This document shows positions 1-7,922 of a stretch of DNA of 45,566 bases, piece after piece (position 1 is the first letter of the stretch; every line of letters starts with the position of its first letter). Source of the stretch: Pedobacter ureilyticus (GTDB lineage Bacteria > Bacteroidota > Bacteroidia > Sphingobacteriales > Sphingobacteriaceae). The notes beneath the pieces are model-generated. The model searched no databases. It worked only from the letters and a program-made list of their open reading frames with translations, and was not told the origin of the DNA. Made by a program: the position numbers and the translations under genes. Where the stretch lies: contig NZ_SSHJ01000029.1 in NCBI RefSeq assembly GCF_005925345.1, positions 1 through 45,566 of the forward strand, given 5' to 3'.

Positions 1-2
1 TG

Positions 3-104
3 AATATCATCGAAAGGGAAACAGAATCGAAAAGCAGCAAACCACAGAAACGAAAACGGGCTGCTTTGGACGACGAGTTTAGAAGCAAACTCATCGCTGG
101 CTAA
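3..104 (+). CDS. C-terminal end of a gene cut by the window edge
   Basis: An open frame enters from the left edge and ends at TAA 102-104, giving 33 residues. The composition is highly charged, with a basic stretch (PQKRKRAALDDEF) before the C-terminal LIAG. This looks like a protein tail rather than random sequence, but the family cannot be named from so little. The frame and stop are seen; that it is a real gene is inferred. Confidence 0.4.
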   Translation, partial: NIIERETESKSSKPQKRKRAALDDEFRSKLIAG

Positions 105-200
105 AATGTTAAAAGCGATTTCCCTGAAACGCACCACCTCTGTTTGCTAGCCGAACCTATTAACTTTTGCTTTAAATCTACCGATTTACCTACCTTACCT

Positions 201-515
201 ATGAAAAAAGAAACTGGATTAGTTATTAAAGCCATAAGGCTTCGCTTAGGCTATAAGCAAGATTACATTGCACAAAAAATAAACATCAGCCCAAGTTTAT
301 TGGGGCACATAGAAAATGGCCGCACCGATTTAGATATCAGGCGGCTGTACCAATTAGCCAAGGTTTTTGGCGTACTGCCAAGAAACCTCTTAGAATTAGT
401 GATAGAAATTTACGAAACCGAGTGTATTGCAGGCTTGGAAGGTGGGGTAAAGTACATTACCCCCCCCGCAACAAGAGAGCAAGAGCACAAAAGCAAAGCA
501 TTAACTACACCTTAA
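201..515 (+). CDS. XRE-family helix-turn-helix regulator
   Basis: This 104-aa protein has a Cro/C1-type HTH over about residues 5-65: a KQDYIAQKINIS helix, then SPSLLGHIENGRTDLDI as the recognition helix and following turn, then LYQLAKVFGV. It should bind DNA as a small cytoplasmic regulator; the target is unknown. The frame is open further upstream to 144, but the ATG at 201 (MKKETG) fits the family, because HTH proteins of this size start just before helix 1. The tail beyond residue 80 is not part of the HTH and contains a run of eight C (460-467). Its last 11 bases overlap the end of the convergent downstream gene. HTH identity is confident; role unknown. Confidence 0.8.
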   Translation: MKKETGLVIKAIRLRLGYKQDYIAQKINISPSLLGHIENGRTDLDIRRLYQLAKVFGVLPRNLLELVIEIYETECIAGLEGGVKYITPPATREQEHKSKALTTP

Positions 516-1449
516 AAACCACCTCCGTAGCCCCGTAGCCAAATTTCTCTTTCCTAGCATCCATAAAAGTACGCACCTGCGGATGCTTGCTGATAGTTTT
601 ATGGATGTGATCTCTCAAAGTGCCATTACCTACCCCATGAATAAAAACAATAGATGGCATTTGATGTACAATAGCAGCATCTAGCATTTTTTGAAATTGT
701 TCCAACTGCACATTCAAGATTTCCGTTTGCGTCAAGAACTGATAATCATTCCGCAGTCTTTCGATATGTAAATCTACTTCTTGTGGTGGCTTGGCAACTT
801 TTGGCTTTTCTTCTTTTACGTTGAAGAAACTTTCTTTTAATTTTTTCGCGTCGATTACCAAGGCTGGTTCATCTAATCTAATTAACCAGCCATACTTATT
901 AACTTCCGCAATTTGGCCTTTGGCACCACTAAAATCTTTCGACTTAAACCTTTTTTCTACATGCAAAGGCTTTTGAGGCTGTTTATTACCCGAAGTAAAA
1001 TATAAAGTCTGAAAAGTAAAATTAGGCCAATTGTCTAAATCGCCAAGGTTGGCGGTATAAATTTGCACACTCGCTTTTGGTTGAATGACACCAGCAAACT
1101 CGCCCTTATAAATTCCAGCCTTCTCGGTTTTTAAGGATAACAATAATTGATAAGAAGTTCTATTTACCAAAGTAAAATGTGCCACTACGGATGCTTTGTT
1201 ATCTTCGGCTACTGCCAAAAATATCCCGTCTTCTGCAAATTTTTCGTCAACCTGTTGTGCAGGCATGGCATTGTTTGCCGTATCGGCATTGGCATGGTGC
1301 CCGTGCACATAAGTTAAATTACTTTTAGCCACGGGTATTTCAAAACCATCGGTATCTGTTACCCCAACGGTTAAATCGTCTATGATTTTGGTAATGTAAC
1401 CTTCTCTTTTTTCGTCTATGAAACGAACGTAATCGCCTATTTTGAACAT
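505..1449 (-). CDS. DUF2027 / Smr-domain protein
   Basis: A 314-aa protein. The N-terminus (KIGDYVRFIDEKREGYITKI) is the small beta-rich domain typical of Bacteroidota DUF2027 proteins. The C-terminal ~90 residues are an Smr (MutS2 C-terminal) domain, with the VDLHIERL motif near 225 and the IHGVGNGTLR motif near 270. Smr domains are nucleases or nucleic-acid-binding modules; the substrate of this family is not established. No MutS ATPase is present, so it is not MutS2. It lies 77 bp downstream of the ketosynthase gene on the same strand and may share its transcript. The start is ATG 1447-1449. Confidence 0.85.
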   Translation of the reverse strand: MFKIGDYVRFIDEKREGYITKIIDDLTVGVTDTDGFEIPVAKSNLTYVHGHHANADTANNAMPAQQVDEKFAEDGIFLAVAEDNKASVVAHFTLVNRTSYQLLLSLKTEKAGIYKGEFAGVIQPKASVQIYTANLGDLDNWPNFTFQTLYFTSGNKQPQKPLHVEKRFKSKDFSGAKGQIAEVNKYGWLIRLDEPALVIDAKKLKESFFNVKEEKPKVAKPPQEVDLHIERLRNDYQFLTQTEILNVQLEQFQKMLDAAIVHQMPSIVFIHGVGNGTLRDHIHKTISKHPQVRTFMDARKEKFGYGATEVVFKV

Positions 1450-1526
1450 TTTTAGTATCTAGTAGTTAGGTTTTAGTATTTAGACTGTGCCTACGTATAA
1501 CTTAAAACGTGTAACCTACAACCTAT

Positions 1527-2573
1527 TTACCATTTTATTAAAGCACTTGCCCAAGTAAAGCCCGAGCCAAATGCGGCTAAGCAAATCAAATCGCCTTCTT
1601 TTACCTTTCCAGCTTCCCAAGCTTCGCTCAGCGCAATTGGTACTGATGCCGCCGTGGTATTGCCATATTTTTGGATGTTGTTAAACACTTTATCGTCTGG
1701 CAAACCTAACAATTGCTGTACATATTGACTAATACGCAAGTTAGCTTGATGTGGTACCAACAAATCAATATCTTTTGCCGTGTAACTGTTTGCAGCCAAA
1801 GCTTCGTTAATTACCTCTGGGAATTTAACCACTGCTTTTTTGAAAACTGCCGGGCCATCCATATAAGGCAAAGCAGCACCGCTTTCTATTTGATCGGCAG
1901 TAATAAAAAGCCCACCCAACTCCTGATCTGGAAATGCAGGTTTGTCTTTTAACCATTTATTGGCATGAGCTCCGGGATAATGCATTGCTAGAATTTCGGC
2001 ATCTGCTCCATCGCTATGTAAATGTGTACTTAAAATTCCTTGGCCTTCTTTTGTTGCTCGTTGTAAAACCGCAGCGCCAGCTCCATCGCCAAAAATTACC
2101 GATACGTTACGGCTACGGGTTTCAAAATCCATAGCAAACGAATGCTTTTCGCTACCTACCACCAAAATATTTTTGTACATGCCAGTTTTGATGAACTGAT
2201 CCGCTACCGAAAGTGCGTAAACAAAGCCCGAACATTGGTTGCGAATATCCAAGGCACCAACTTCTTTCATCTGCATTTCGCGTTGCAGCAGCACACCACA
2301 GCCAGGAAAATAATAGTCTGGACTTAGCGTGGCAAAGATGATAAAATCGATATCGTCTTTGGTTATTCCCGCCCGTTCTATCGCAACTTTTGCTGCTTCG
2401 ATCCCCATGGTTGTCGTCGTTTCTTCGTATCTATCGGCAAAACGGCGCTCCTTAATGCCCGTACGTTCTTGTATCCATTCGTCGCTAGTTTCCATGAAAC
2501 GCGATAAATCATTGTTGGTATATACGTTTTTAGGCACATAATGGCCAATACCGGCAATTTTTGAACTATACAT
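1527..2573 (-). CDS. fabH: 3-oxoacyl-ACP synthase III (FabH-type ketosynthase)
   Basis: A 348-aa thiolase-fold protein. Initiating beta-ketoacyl-ACP synthases condense acyl-CoA with malonyl-ACP to start fatty acid synthesis. The triad is visible: Cys114 in RNQCSGFVYAL, His275 in VPHQANLRI and Asn305 in KYGNTTAASVP. Near the C-terminus is GSGFTWAS, as in FabH. The start is set at ATG 2571-2573 (MYSSKIAGIGHYVP): a longer in-frame TTG start at 2594 would lie inside the predicted -7 box. The usual fabH neighbours plsX, rpmF or fabD are absent, so this may be a stand-alone or alternative FabH with its own primer specificity. Class is very sure; in vivo substrate is inferred. Confidence 0.92.
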   Translation of the reverse strand: MYSSKIAGIGHYVPKNVYTNNDLSRFMETSDEWIQERTGIKERRFADRYEETTTTMGIEAAKVAIERAGITKDDIDFIIFATLSPDYYFPGCGVLLQREMQMKEVGALDIRNQCSGFVYALSVADQFIKTGMYKNILVVGSEKHSFAMDFETRSRNVSVIFGDGAGAAVLQRATKEGQGILSTHLHSDGADAEILAMHYPGAHANKWLKDKPAFPDQELGGLFITADQIESGAALPYMDGPAVFKKAVVKFPEVINEALAANSYTAKDIDLLVPHQANLRISQYVQQLLGLPDDKVFNNIQKYGNTTAASVPIALSEAWEAGKVKEGDLICLAAFGSGFTWASALIKW

Positions 2574-2591
2574 ATCAGGTGGTTTGATAAA

Positions 2592-2599
2592 CAAAGATA
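2592..2599 (-). promoter_or_regulatory. Candidate -7 box for the ketosynthase gene
   Basis: TATCTTTG on the minus strand matches the Bacteroidota -7 consensus TAnnTTTG. It lies 18 nt before ATG 2573, so transcription would start about 10-15 nt before the start codon. No convincing -33 TTG is present. Confidence 0.55.
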
Positions 2600-2672
2600 G
2601 GTTAATTTACGATTTTAGATTGACGAATTACGATTGACCGGCACAAAGGAAAGACTGCAACATCGGTTTTCC

Positions 2673-2748
2673 CTTTGCGCCACTTTGCGAAAGCTTTAAG
2701 ACCTTTGCGGTTATTATTCACGCAAAGACAAGGAAGAGTTTCGCAAAG
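2673..2748. repeat. Cluster of CTTTGCG words, direct and inverted
   Basis: The 7-mer CTTTGCG occurs three times on the plus strand (2673, 2683, 2703), and its complement CGCAAAG occurs at 2721 and 2742. All lie within 76 bp of non-coding DNA between the divergent ketosynthase and ClpS genes. This accounts for part of the 450-bp gap from 2574 to 3024. The rest holds a CCCGAT hairpin (2863-2881) and further repeated words such as AATCGTAAATC near 2975-3005. Confidence 0.6.
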
Positions 2749-2862
2749 AACGAATAGACCAATTGTGCGTTAACTTTGACAAAGCTCTTGCTAGCGGGAT
2801 AGGGGTTTGCCAAAGCTCATAGCAGTAAAGGCCTTAATAAAATAAACCTGATTATAGTGTAT

Positions 2863-2881
2863 CCCGATTTTTTTTATCGGG
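2863..2881. other. Short hairpin with T-rich loop
   Basis: CCCGAT (2863-2868) and ATCGGG (2876-2881) pair around a seven-T loop. There is no T-run after the stem, so it is not a canonical terminator. Function unknown. Confidence 0.35.
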
Positions 2882-3012
2882 AGTAACGAAAAGCAGGACT
2901 ATTGCAGCAGAAGAACCATGGGTTTTGCTTTCCAAAAACATAAAAAAACATCGTAATCAAATGTTTTACAAGCAAATCGTAAATCTCCAATCGTATTTCG
3001 TAAATCAATTTG

Positions 3013-3020
3013 TATTTTTG
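3013..3020 (+). promoter_or_regulatory. Candidate -7 box immediately before clpS
   Basis: TATTTTTG matches TAnnTTTG and ends only four bases before ATG 3025. Transcription from it would begin at or next to the start codon, implying a leaderless or near-leaderless mRNA. Confidence 0.55.
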
Positions 3021-3024
3021 CAAC

Positions 3025-3306
3025 ATGTCAACAGAAACCAAGGAAGAAACCTTTACGCTCGAGGAAATATTAACCTCACTGAAAACGGTTCATCGTTTAA
3101 TTCTTTGGAACGATGATGTAAACACTTTTGACCATGTGATTTGGTGCATGATGCGCTATTTAGATTATAATGAGGCGCAGGCCGAAAAAATTGCCTGGGA
3201 AGTGCACAATAAAGGTAAATGTGCTGTTTTAGAAGGCTCTTTTACGGAGATGGAAGTATATCGTAAAATTTTGCAGCAAGAAGGCTTAACGGTTAGTGTA
3301 GATTAG
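3025..3306 (+). CDS. clpS: ClpS-family adaptor
   Basis: A 93-aa protein spanning the ClpS core. ClpS binds the ClpA/ClpC N-domain and hands N-degron substrates to ClpP. Visible motifs are the ligand-pocket segment LILWNDDVNTFDHV (about 25-38), the helix-rich segment with NEAQAEKIAWEVHNKGKC, and GSFTEMEVYRKILQQEGLTVSV at the end. Its length matches ClpS cores without a long N-terminal extension. The ATG at 3025 is chosen because an upstream in-frame codon at 3010 lies in the promoter region. Its last 14 bases overlap the tail of the convergent NTF2-like gene. Confidence 0.88.
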   Translation: MSTETKEETFTLEEILTSLKTVHRLILWNDDVNTFDHVIWCMMRYLDYNEAQAEKIAWEVHNKGKCAVLEGSFTEMEVYRKILQQEGLTVSVD

Positions 3307-3769
3307 TTTTCTTTAGGTAATCGTCTAATTTTTTCTTGGCAGTTTGACGAACTTTTTCTTTGAAAGAGCTAGTCCATCCTAACAAAAAACCTCCGGCGCC
3401 AAAAGCCTGTTTTGCCCACTTATAGAAGTCAAATGTATCGGTGTGCTTCACAATTTTCCCATCCTCGATTTCAAATTCGGCATTAATTTTATTGACCACT
3501 TTATTACCTGTTGCGGTAAAGGTGTACTGGGCTTCCCAATAAGCCGTCACTTTATTCTCTGTTTGTTTAATATTGCCAAAGTTTAAAGTCATATCTCCAC
3601 TTCTGGAAATTAACATTTGCCACATAGCCCTTGCTTGCTGCGCATCTAAATTTGTAAACACAGCATCGTTAAAAACGGCATTTTCGGCATAACTCTGCTG
3701 CATGGTTCTATAGTCCTTTTGCTGAAAAGCGATATAAAACTGATGGATCAATTGTTCGTTAGTGGTCAT
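3293..3769 (-). CDS. NTF2-like (SnoaL-type) protein
   Basis: A 158-aa cytoplasmic protein with the alpha+beta cone fold expected of SnoaL/NTF2-like proteins. It begins NEQLIHQFYIAFQQKDYRTM, the usual first helix, followed by YAENAVFNDAVF and the strand pair AYWEAQYTF and INAEFEIEDGKIVKHTDTFDF. Family members are small-molecule-binding proteins or isomerase-like enzymes of varied function, and no substrate can be assigned. The C-terminal ~30 residues are Lys-rich and lie outside the fold. It is convergent with clpS and divergent from osmC. Confidence 0.75.
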   Translation of the reverse strand: MTTNEQLIHQFYIAFQQKDYRTMQQSYAENAVFNDAVFTNLDAQQARAMWQMLISRSGDMTLNFGNIKQTENKVTAYWEAQYTFTATGNKVVNKINAEFEIEDGKIVKHTDTFDFYKWAKQAFGAGGFLLGWTSSFKEKVRQTAKKKLDDYLKKTNLH

Positions 3770-3891
3770 GATTTTGTTGTTCCTGAAAGTTAAAGTTAAG
3801 CTAACGAAAACAATTAACCTTGTAAAAACATTAAATTGATGATTAAAAATTATCTTTAAACATCAATAAATCACCTTTAAAAAAATAGACA

Positions 3892-4308
3892 ATGAAAAGA
3901 CACGCAACAGCGCTATGGAACGGCACAGGTAAAGAGGGAAAAGGCACTTTAACTACGCAGAGCACAACTTTGCAAGACACACAATACTCGTTCAAAAGCA
4001 GATTTGAAGAGGGCACGGGAACTAATCCAGAGGAACTGGTTGCTGCGGCACATGCCGGATGTTTCAGCATGAAGTTGAGTTTCAACATTTCTGCAGAAAA
4101 CATTACTCCAGAAAGCATTGAAACCAAAGCTACAGTAAACCTCAATCCAGAAAAGGGCGAAATTGACAACATCCACTTGGTAGTGAAAGTGAAGGCGGAA
4201 GGCTTATCGCAAGAAAAATTTGATGAATTGGTTGCCGATGCGAAAGCAAATTGCCCAATTTCTAAATTGATGAATGCAGAGATTACTTTAGATTCTGAGT
4301 TATTGTAA
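3892..4308 (+). CDS. OsmC-family peroxiredoxin-like protein
   Basis: A 138-aa protein of typical OsmC length. OsmC proteins reduce organic hydroperoxides in the cytoplasm using two cysteines. Both are seen: Cys57 in AAAHAGCFSMKLSF and Cys121 in ADAKANCPISKLMN; GTNPEELVAAAHAGC is the family signature. It is monocistronic between the NTF2-like gene and a palindromic repeat. A near-match -7 box (TATCTTTA at 3851) lies 33 bp upstream. Confidence 0.9.
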   Translation: MKRHATALWNGTGKEGKGTLTTQSTTLQDTQYSFKSRFEEGTGTNPEELVAAAHAGCFSMKLSFNISAENITPESIETKATVNLNPEKGEIDNIHLVVKVKAEGLSQEKFDELVADAKANCPISKLMNAEITLDSELL

Positions 4309-4333
4309 TTTTTTGTATCGCCACTTTTATATT

Positions 4334-4392
4334 GTCATGTTGAGCTTGTCGAAACATTTTTTGTAAATAGTCTTCGACAAGCTCAGACTGAC
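4334..4392. repeat. Palindromic GTCAT...TGAC repeat
   Basis: A perfect 13-bp inverted repeat (TGAGCTTGTCGAA 4341-4353, TTCGACAAGCTCA 4373-4385) is bounded by GTCATGT and GACTGAC. It follows osmC and has no T-run. Confidence 0.75.
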
Positions 4393-4441
4393 ACTTTCTA
4401 TTCAAACTACGTAGCTTAACTTCTTTTAACTAAAAACAACG

Positions 4442-4470
4442 TTGATTTTTTACAAAAAATAGTACATTTG
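4442..4470 (+). promoter_or_regulatory. Candidate promoter for the 4506 hydrolase
   Basis: TTG (4442-4444) and TACATTTG (4463-4470) are separated by 18 bp, a good match to the Bacteroidota -33/-7 pattern. The start codon is 35 bp downstream. Confidence 0.6.
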
Positions 4471-4505
4471 GTTTTCTAGCATAATATTGACGACCAAGGG
4501 TACAC

Positions 4506-5813
4506 ATGAAGAAGATTTTTTTACTTGCTGCGCTTTTATTTTTAGGCTTAACAGGCTTTTCGCAAAACGTTTTTAACTTATTTGGTAAAGCTAATGCATT
4601 TTTTGACCTATTTGCTGCTGGCAAATTTGAAGAAGCCCACGGATATTTCTCTGAAGAAGGCAAAACCAAGGTTACTGCCGAAAATCTAAAACAGTTTTGG
4701 ACTAATGTAGAAGCCCGTTTGGGTAAAGTTAAATCTATTGATGCCTCTGGCAGTAGGGCGCAGGGCGAATTTTATGCCGTAACGGTAAATGGAGAATTTC
4801 AATACGATAAACAGGATTTTGTACTGTTGTTTGATAAGACCGAAAAATTGGTAGGCATGCACTTGCCGCCAAAGGCAGTAAGCTATAGAGCACCTGGTTA
4901 TGCAGATAGTACGCTATATAGAGAAAAATCTACTTATATCGAATGGCCTGGACATCAATTGGCGGCAATAGTTACAACACCAAAAGACGGCAACAGTTTT
5001 CCAATAGTAGTTTTGGTGCATGGCTCTGGCCCTAATGATATGGACGAAACCATTGGCCCTAACAAGCCCTTTAAAGACATTGCTGCGGGTTTGGCCTTAA
5101 ATGGTATTGCCTCTGTTAGGTATGTAAAACGCACGGTAATTTATCCACAAGAATTTGGAAAAGCTTACACCGTGAAGGAGGAGGTTTTAGACGACGCCTT
5201 GCAAGCCATTGCGCTAGCTAAAAAAGTAGAAGGGGTAGATTTAAAGCAGGTTTATGTATTGGGCCATAGTTTAGGAGGCATGTTGGCTCCTCGTATAGCT
5301 ACGCTCGAACCAGATTTGAAAGGCATTATTTTAGCCGCCGCTCCGGCTCGTTCTTTAAGCGATTTGATTATTGAACAAAACAAGTACATGGTGGCTCAGA
5401 CTAAGGATACCACGGCCGCAATGCAAAAAAACCTGGCTGATGCGATTACAGAAATTGAAAAAACAAAAATCACCAAGCTAGGGAAAATGAAACCCGATTC
5501 AATTTTGTTGGGCCTGCCTGCCAGCTATTGGGTAGATTTGAACAACTACAACCAAGTAGAAACGGCCAAAAAATTAAAGCAACGTATTTTCGTTATTCAA
5601 GGCGGATATGATTTCCAAGTAAGCGAAACAGATTTCAATTTGTGGAAAGAAGCGTTAGGAAGCAATAGTAACGTAAGCTTCAAGTTATATCCAGATTTTA
5701 ACCACTTATTTGCTCAAGTAGAAGAAAAAGGGAATATGCTGCAGTATCAAAAACCAAGCAATGTAGAGCAACGAACCATAGAAGACTTGGCGAATTGGAT
5801 TAAGGAGTTGTAA
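4506..5813 (+). CDS. Secreted alpha/beta hydrolase with N-terminal DUF3887-like domain
   Basis: A 435-aa protein with a signal peptide (KKIFLLAALLFLGL, cleavage near FSQ). Residues ~28-125 resemble a DUF3887-type domain; the hydrolase follows from ~140. The catalytic triad is visible: Ser255 in GHSLGGML, Asp369 in IQGGYDFQV and His400 in DFNHLF, with the oxyanion segment VLVHGSGPNDMD near 170. It probably acts in the periplasm on esters or amides; the substrate is unknown. It has its own predicted promoter and ends 142 bp before the convergent next gene. Confidence 0.85.
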   Translation: MKKIFLLAALLFLGLTGFSQNVFNLFGKANAFFDLFAAGKFEEAHGYFSEEGKTKVTAENLKQFWTNVEARLGKVKSIDASGSRAQGEFYAVTVNGEFQYDKQDFVLLFDKTEKLVGMHLPPKAVSYRAPGYADSTLYREKSTYIEWPGHQLAAIVTTPKDGNSFPIVVLVHGSGPNDMDETIGPNKPFKDIAAGLALNGIASVRYVKRTVIYPQEFGKAYTVKEEVLDDALQAIALAKKVEGVDLKQVYVLGHSLGGMLAPRIATLEPDLKGIILAAAPARSLSDLIIEQNKYMVAQTKDTTAAMQKNLADAITEIEKTKITKLGKMKPDSILLGLPASYWVDLNNYNQVETAKKLKQRIFVIQGGYDFQVSETDFNLWKEALGSNSNVSFKLYPDFNHLFAQVEEKGNMLQYQKPSNVEQRTIEDLANWIKEL

Positions 5814-5821
5814 AGGCCGTA

Positions 5822-5848
5822 CCCTAACCCTCTCCAAAGGGATAGGGA
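5822..5848. repeat. CCCTAACCC...GGGATAGGG intergenic repeat
   Basis: An imperfect palindrome in the gap between convergent genes, with arms CCCTCTCC and GGGATAGGG around an AAA centre. A separate 9-bp inverted repeat (TAGAAAACT 5888-5896, AGTTTTCTA 5919-5927) follows. These may serve as transcript ends, but neither has a T-run. Confidence 0.5.
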
Positions 5849-5930
5849 ACAACGTATGCCCTTCCCTTCGATAAATTTGACTTTGCTTAGAAAACTGGCG
5901 TGTTTACCAATTAGGTGTAGTTTTCTACTA

Positions 5931-5955
5931 ATCCTCCGCCTTTGCGGTAATGACG
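5931..5955. repeat. Half copy of the GTCATT palindromic element
   Basis: Read on the minus strand this is GTCATTACCGCAAAGGCGG, which matches the left half of the full element at 43049-43127 (GTCATTCCCGCAAAGGCGG) with one difference. The other half is missing. Confidence 0.6.
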
Positions 5956-6774
5956 CTACAACTTGCAATTTTCCATCCACTCAAACCAATTTTCAACTCT
6001 AAAATTATAGGCCATTTTACTTACGTTAACAGTGTTGATTTGCTTCCACGCTAATAGTTCATCTCTAAACTCAGGTTTTCCTAGGCCCGAAACTTCACAA
6101 AGCTGAGTATAAAACTGCTGTCTAGTTGGGTGATGCGGTGTAACAGCGTGATAAACACCTCCGAACTGACGAGTTTCTAGCAACCGCAAACACAGCCCAA
6201 TGCAATCTTGTAAGGCAATTAAATTTACCGGAGCTTCCCCATTGGCTACGTCGGTTTTGTCTGCAAAAAACTTGGCTAAATTTCTGCCAGGCCCAATTAA
6301 TCCCCCAAAGCGGATGATGGTGGTAGTAAACTGAGAATAATCCTTCCAAAGATTTTCGGCTTCGAGCAAGGCTTTGCCAGCATCATTGTTTGGCTTGGGC
6401 TGTATGCTTTCATCTACTTCAAAATTTCCATCTTCGAATACTCCCGTAGAACTAATGAAAACCGATTGGTTAATTTTGCCTACCGCCGCATTTGCAATTT
6501 TCGTCAATTTCTTGGCGTAATTTTGTGCATTTTCTGTTTTTGCTCTTGGCGGTACGTTCACAAACAGCACGTCTGTTTCAAAAAAATTAGCGGGTAAATC
6601 AGCATCTTCATTGAGGTTAATTTGATAAGGCTCAATACCTTCCGTGCTTAGCAAAGCTAACTTTTCAGTACTTGTAGTTGAGCCTTTAACGATAAAACCT
6701 TGAGCCAGCAATGCCTTTGCAAATGGCAAACCAAACCAACCACAACCTAAAATACTTACTGTTTTTATCTCCAT
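5956..6774 (-). CDS. NAD(P)-binding Rossmann-fold epimerase/dehydratase-like protein
   Basis: A 272-aa cytoplasmic protein. The dinucleotide-binding loop ILGCGWFGLPFAKAL lies at residues ~8-22, followed by VFISSTGVFEDG (~130) and IIRFGGLIGPGRNLAKFF (~175). It resembles the YeeZ branch of extended short-chain dehydrogenases. A clear YxxxK catalytic pair is not evident, so activity on sugar nucleotides is uncertain; it may be an oxidoreductase of another kind or a binding protein. It is a single gene facing the hydrolase. Confidence 0.75.
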   Translation of the reverse strand: MEIKTVSILGCGWFGLPFAKALLAQGFIVKGSTTSTEKLALLSTEGIEPYQINLNEDADLPANFFETDVLFVNVPPRAKTENAQNYAKKLTKIANAAVGKINQSVFISSTGVFEDGNFEVDESIQPKPNNDAGKALLEAENLWKDYSQFTTTIIRFGGLIGPGRNLAKFFADKTDVANGEAPVNLIALQDCIGLCLRLLETRQFGGVYHAVTPHHPTRQQFYTQLCEVSGLGKPEFRDELLAWKQINTVNVSKMAYNFRVENWFEWMENCKL

Positions 6775-6796
6775 TTGTTTGCAAAATAAGGTTTAT

Positions 6797-6843
6797 GCCA
6801 CAGATGCACAGATACTTTTTGAATAAATCTGCGCATCTGTGGC
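6797..6843. repeat. CCACAGATG / CATCTGTGG inverted repeat
   Basis: Two 17-nt arms (6797-6813 and 6827-6843) match at 16 of 17 positions around a 13-nt loop. It lies in the divergent gap before the DUF2911 gene. It is a strong hairpin with no T-run and is probably a dispersed repeat. Confidence 0.7.
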
Positions 6844-6914
6844 TAATTAACAAAACCATGATAAACTGTGACAGAATTATTCAGTAATTTTATCGCACAA
6901 CTAAATAAAAAAAG

Positions 6915-7763
6915 ATGAAATCATCAATCAAATTCATTTTAGTGCTTTTCGTACTAATAACGCTGGGCGAAAACCTACAGGCACAGGGCTTAAAAATGCC
7001 TCAACCAAGTACACCACAAACCATTACGCAAGATTTTGGTTTAGGCAAAATTTCGGTAAGCTACTCCCGTCCTAATGCTAAAGGGCGTAAAATATTTGGG
7101 GCTTTAGAGCCTTACGGTAAAGTTTGGCGTACAGGCGCAAACTCAGCCACAGTCATCAAGTTCAGCGAAGACATCAAGGTTGAAGGTAAAGATTTAGCTG
7201 CTGGCGAATATGCCTTGTTTACCATTCCAGGAAAAACAGAATGGACTATCATCTTTAACAAAGGGACAAAAGAATGGGGTGCATATACCTATAGCGAAGC
7301 CAATGATGTGTTACGCGTAAAAGTGAAGCCCACTGCCTTGAAAGATAAAGTAGAAACTTTTACTATTCAGTTTGCTAGTGTATACGATGCTTCTGCTCAA
7401 TTGCAATTGGCATGGGAAAACACCTTGGTAAGTGTAAATTTAACCACCTCAGTTGACGACCGTGTAATGGCCAACATTGCCGAGGCCATGAAAGGCGATA
7501 AAAAACCTTATTTCCAAGCGGCAATTTACTATTATAACAATGGTAAAGACCTAAAAACTGCCTTGGCGTGGATGAATGAAGCTGAAAAACAAATGACGGA
7601 TGCACCATGGGTAAAACTTTGGAAAGGACGTGTACAATTGAAAATGGGCGATAAAGCGGGTGCTGCGCAAACTGCTCAAGAAGGCATAGAAATTGCCACC
7701 AAAATCAAAAATGACGAGTACATTCGTTTGAATACGCAGTTGTTAGCGGAGACAAAGAAATAG
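6915..7763 (+). CDS. Secreted DUF2911 protein
   Basis: A 282-aa exported protein with an N-terminal signal (KFILVLFVLITLGENLQAQ). The DUF2911 core covers about residues 30-175, with SVSYSRPNAKGRKIFGAL, PYGKVWRTGANSAT and GEYALFTIPGKTEWTIIFNK. The C-terminal ~100 residues (AMKGDKKPYFQAAIYYYN onward) are helical and TPR-like. The function of DUF2911 is unknown. The gene is followed at once by a strong terminator, so it is likely monocistronic. Confidence 0.85.
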   Translation: MKSSIKFILVLFVLITLGENLQAQGLKMPQPSTPQTITQDFGLGKISVSYSRPNAKGRKIFGALEPYGKVWRTGANSATVIKFSEDIKVEGKDLAAGEYALFTIPGKTEWTIIFNKGTKEWGAYTYSEANDVLRVKVKPTALKDKVETFTIQFASVYDASAQLQLAWENTLVSVNLTTSVDDRVMANIAEAMKGDKKPYFQAAIYYYNNGKDLKTALAWMNEAEKQMTDAPWVKLWKGRVQLKMGDKAGAAQTAQEGIEIATKIKNDEYIRLNTQLLAETKK

Positions 7764-7790
7764 GCTTTTTCTACTCAAAATCTGATATAA

Positions 7791-7820
7791 ACCGTTGGAG
7801 TTATTTCAACGGTTTTTTTA
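7791..7820 (+). terminator. Rho-independent terminator after the DUF2911 gene
   Basis: AACCGTTG (7791-7798) pairs with CAACGGTT (7808-7815) and is followed by a T-run to 7820. Confidence 0.85.
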
Positions 7821-7842
7821 TTTAGATAACTTACCATATTAA

Positions 7843-7874
7843 GACTTACGAAGTTTTAGAAACTTCGTAAGTCT
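7843..7874. repeat. Perfect 14-bp inverted repeat before hisS
   Basis: AGACTTACGAAGTT (7843-7856) and AACTTCGTAAGTCT (7861-7874) are exact complements around a four-base loop. There is no T-run. The position, 36 bp upstream of the hisS -7 box, fits a dispersed palindromic repeat or an upstream regulatory hairpin. Confidence 0.65.
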
Positions 7875-7909
7875 ATCGTCAGCAAAACGCAACTTTCATC
7901 ATAATTATT

Positions 7910-7917
7910 TACTTTTG
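7910..7917 (+). promoter_or_regulatory. Candidate -7 box immediately before hisS
   Basis: TACTTTTG matches TAnnTTTG and ends five bases before ATG 7923, again implying a leaderless or near-leaderless transcript. Confidence 0.55.
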
Positions 7918-7922
7918 CGGCT

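Noticed and set aside
2863..2881. CCCGAT hairpin as a terminator
   Set aside because: The T-run is in the loop, not after the stem, and no gene ends nearby on either strand.
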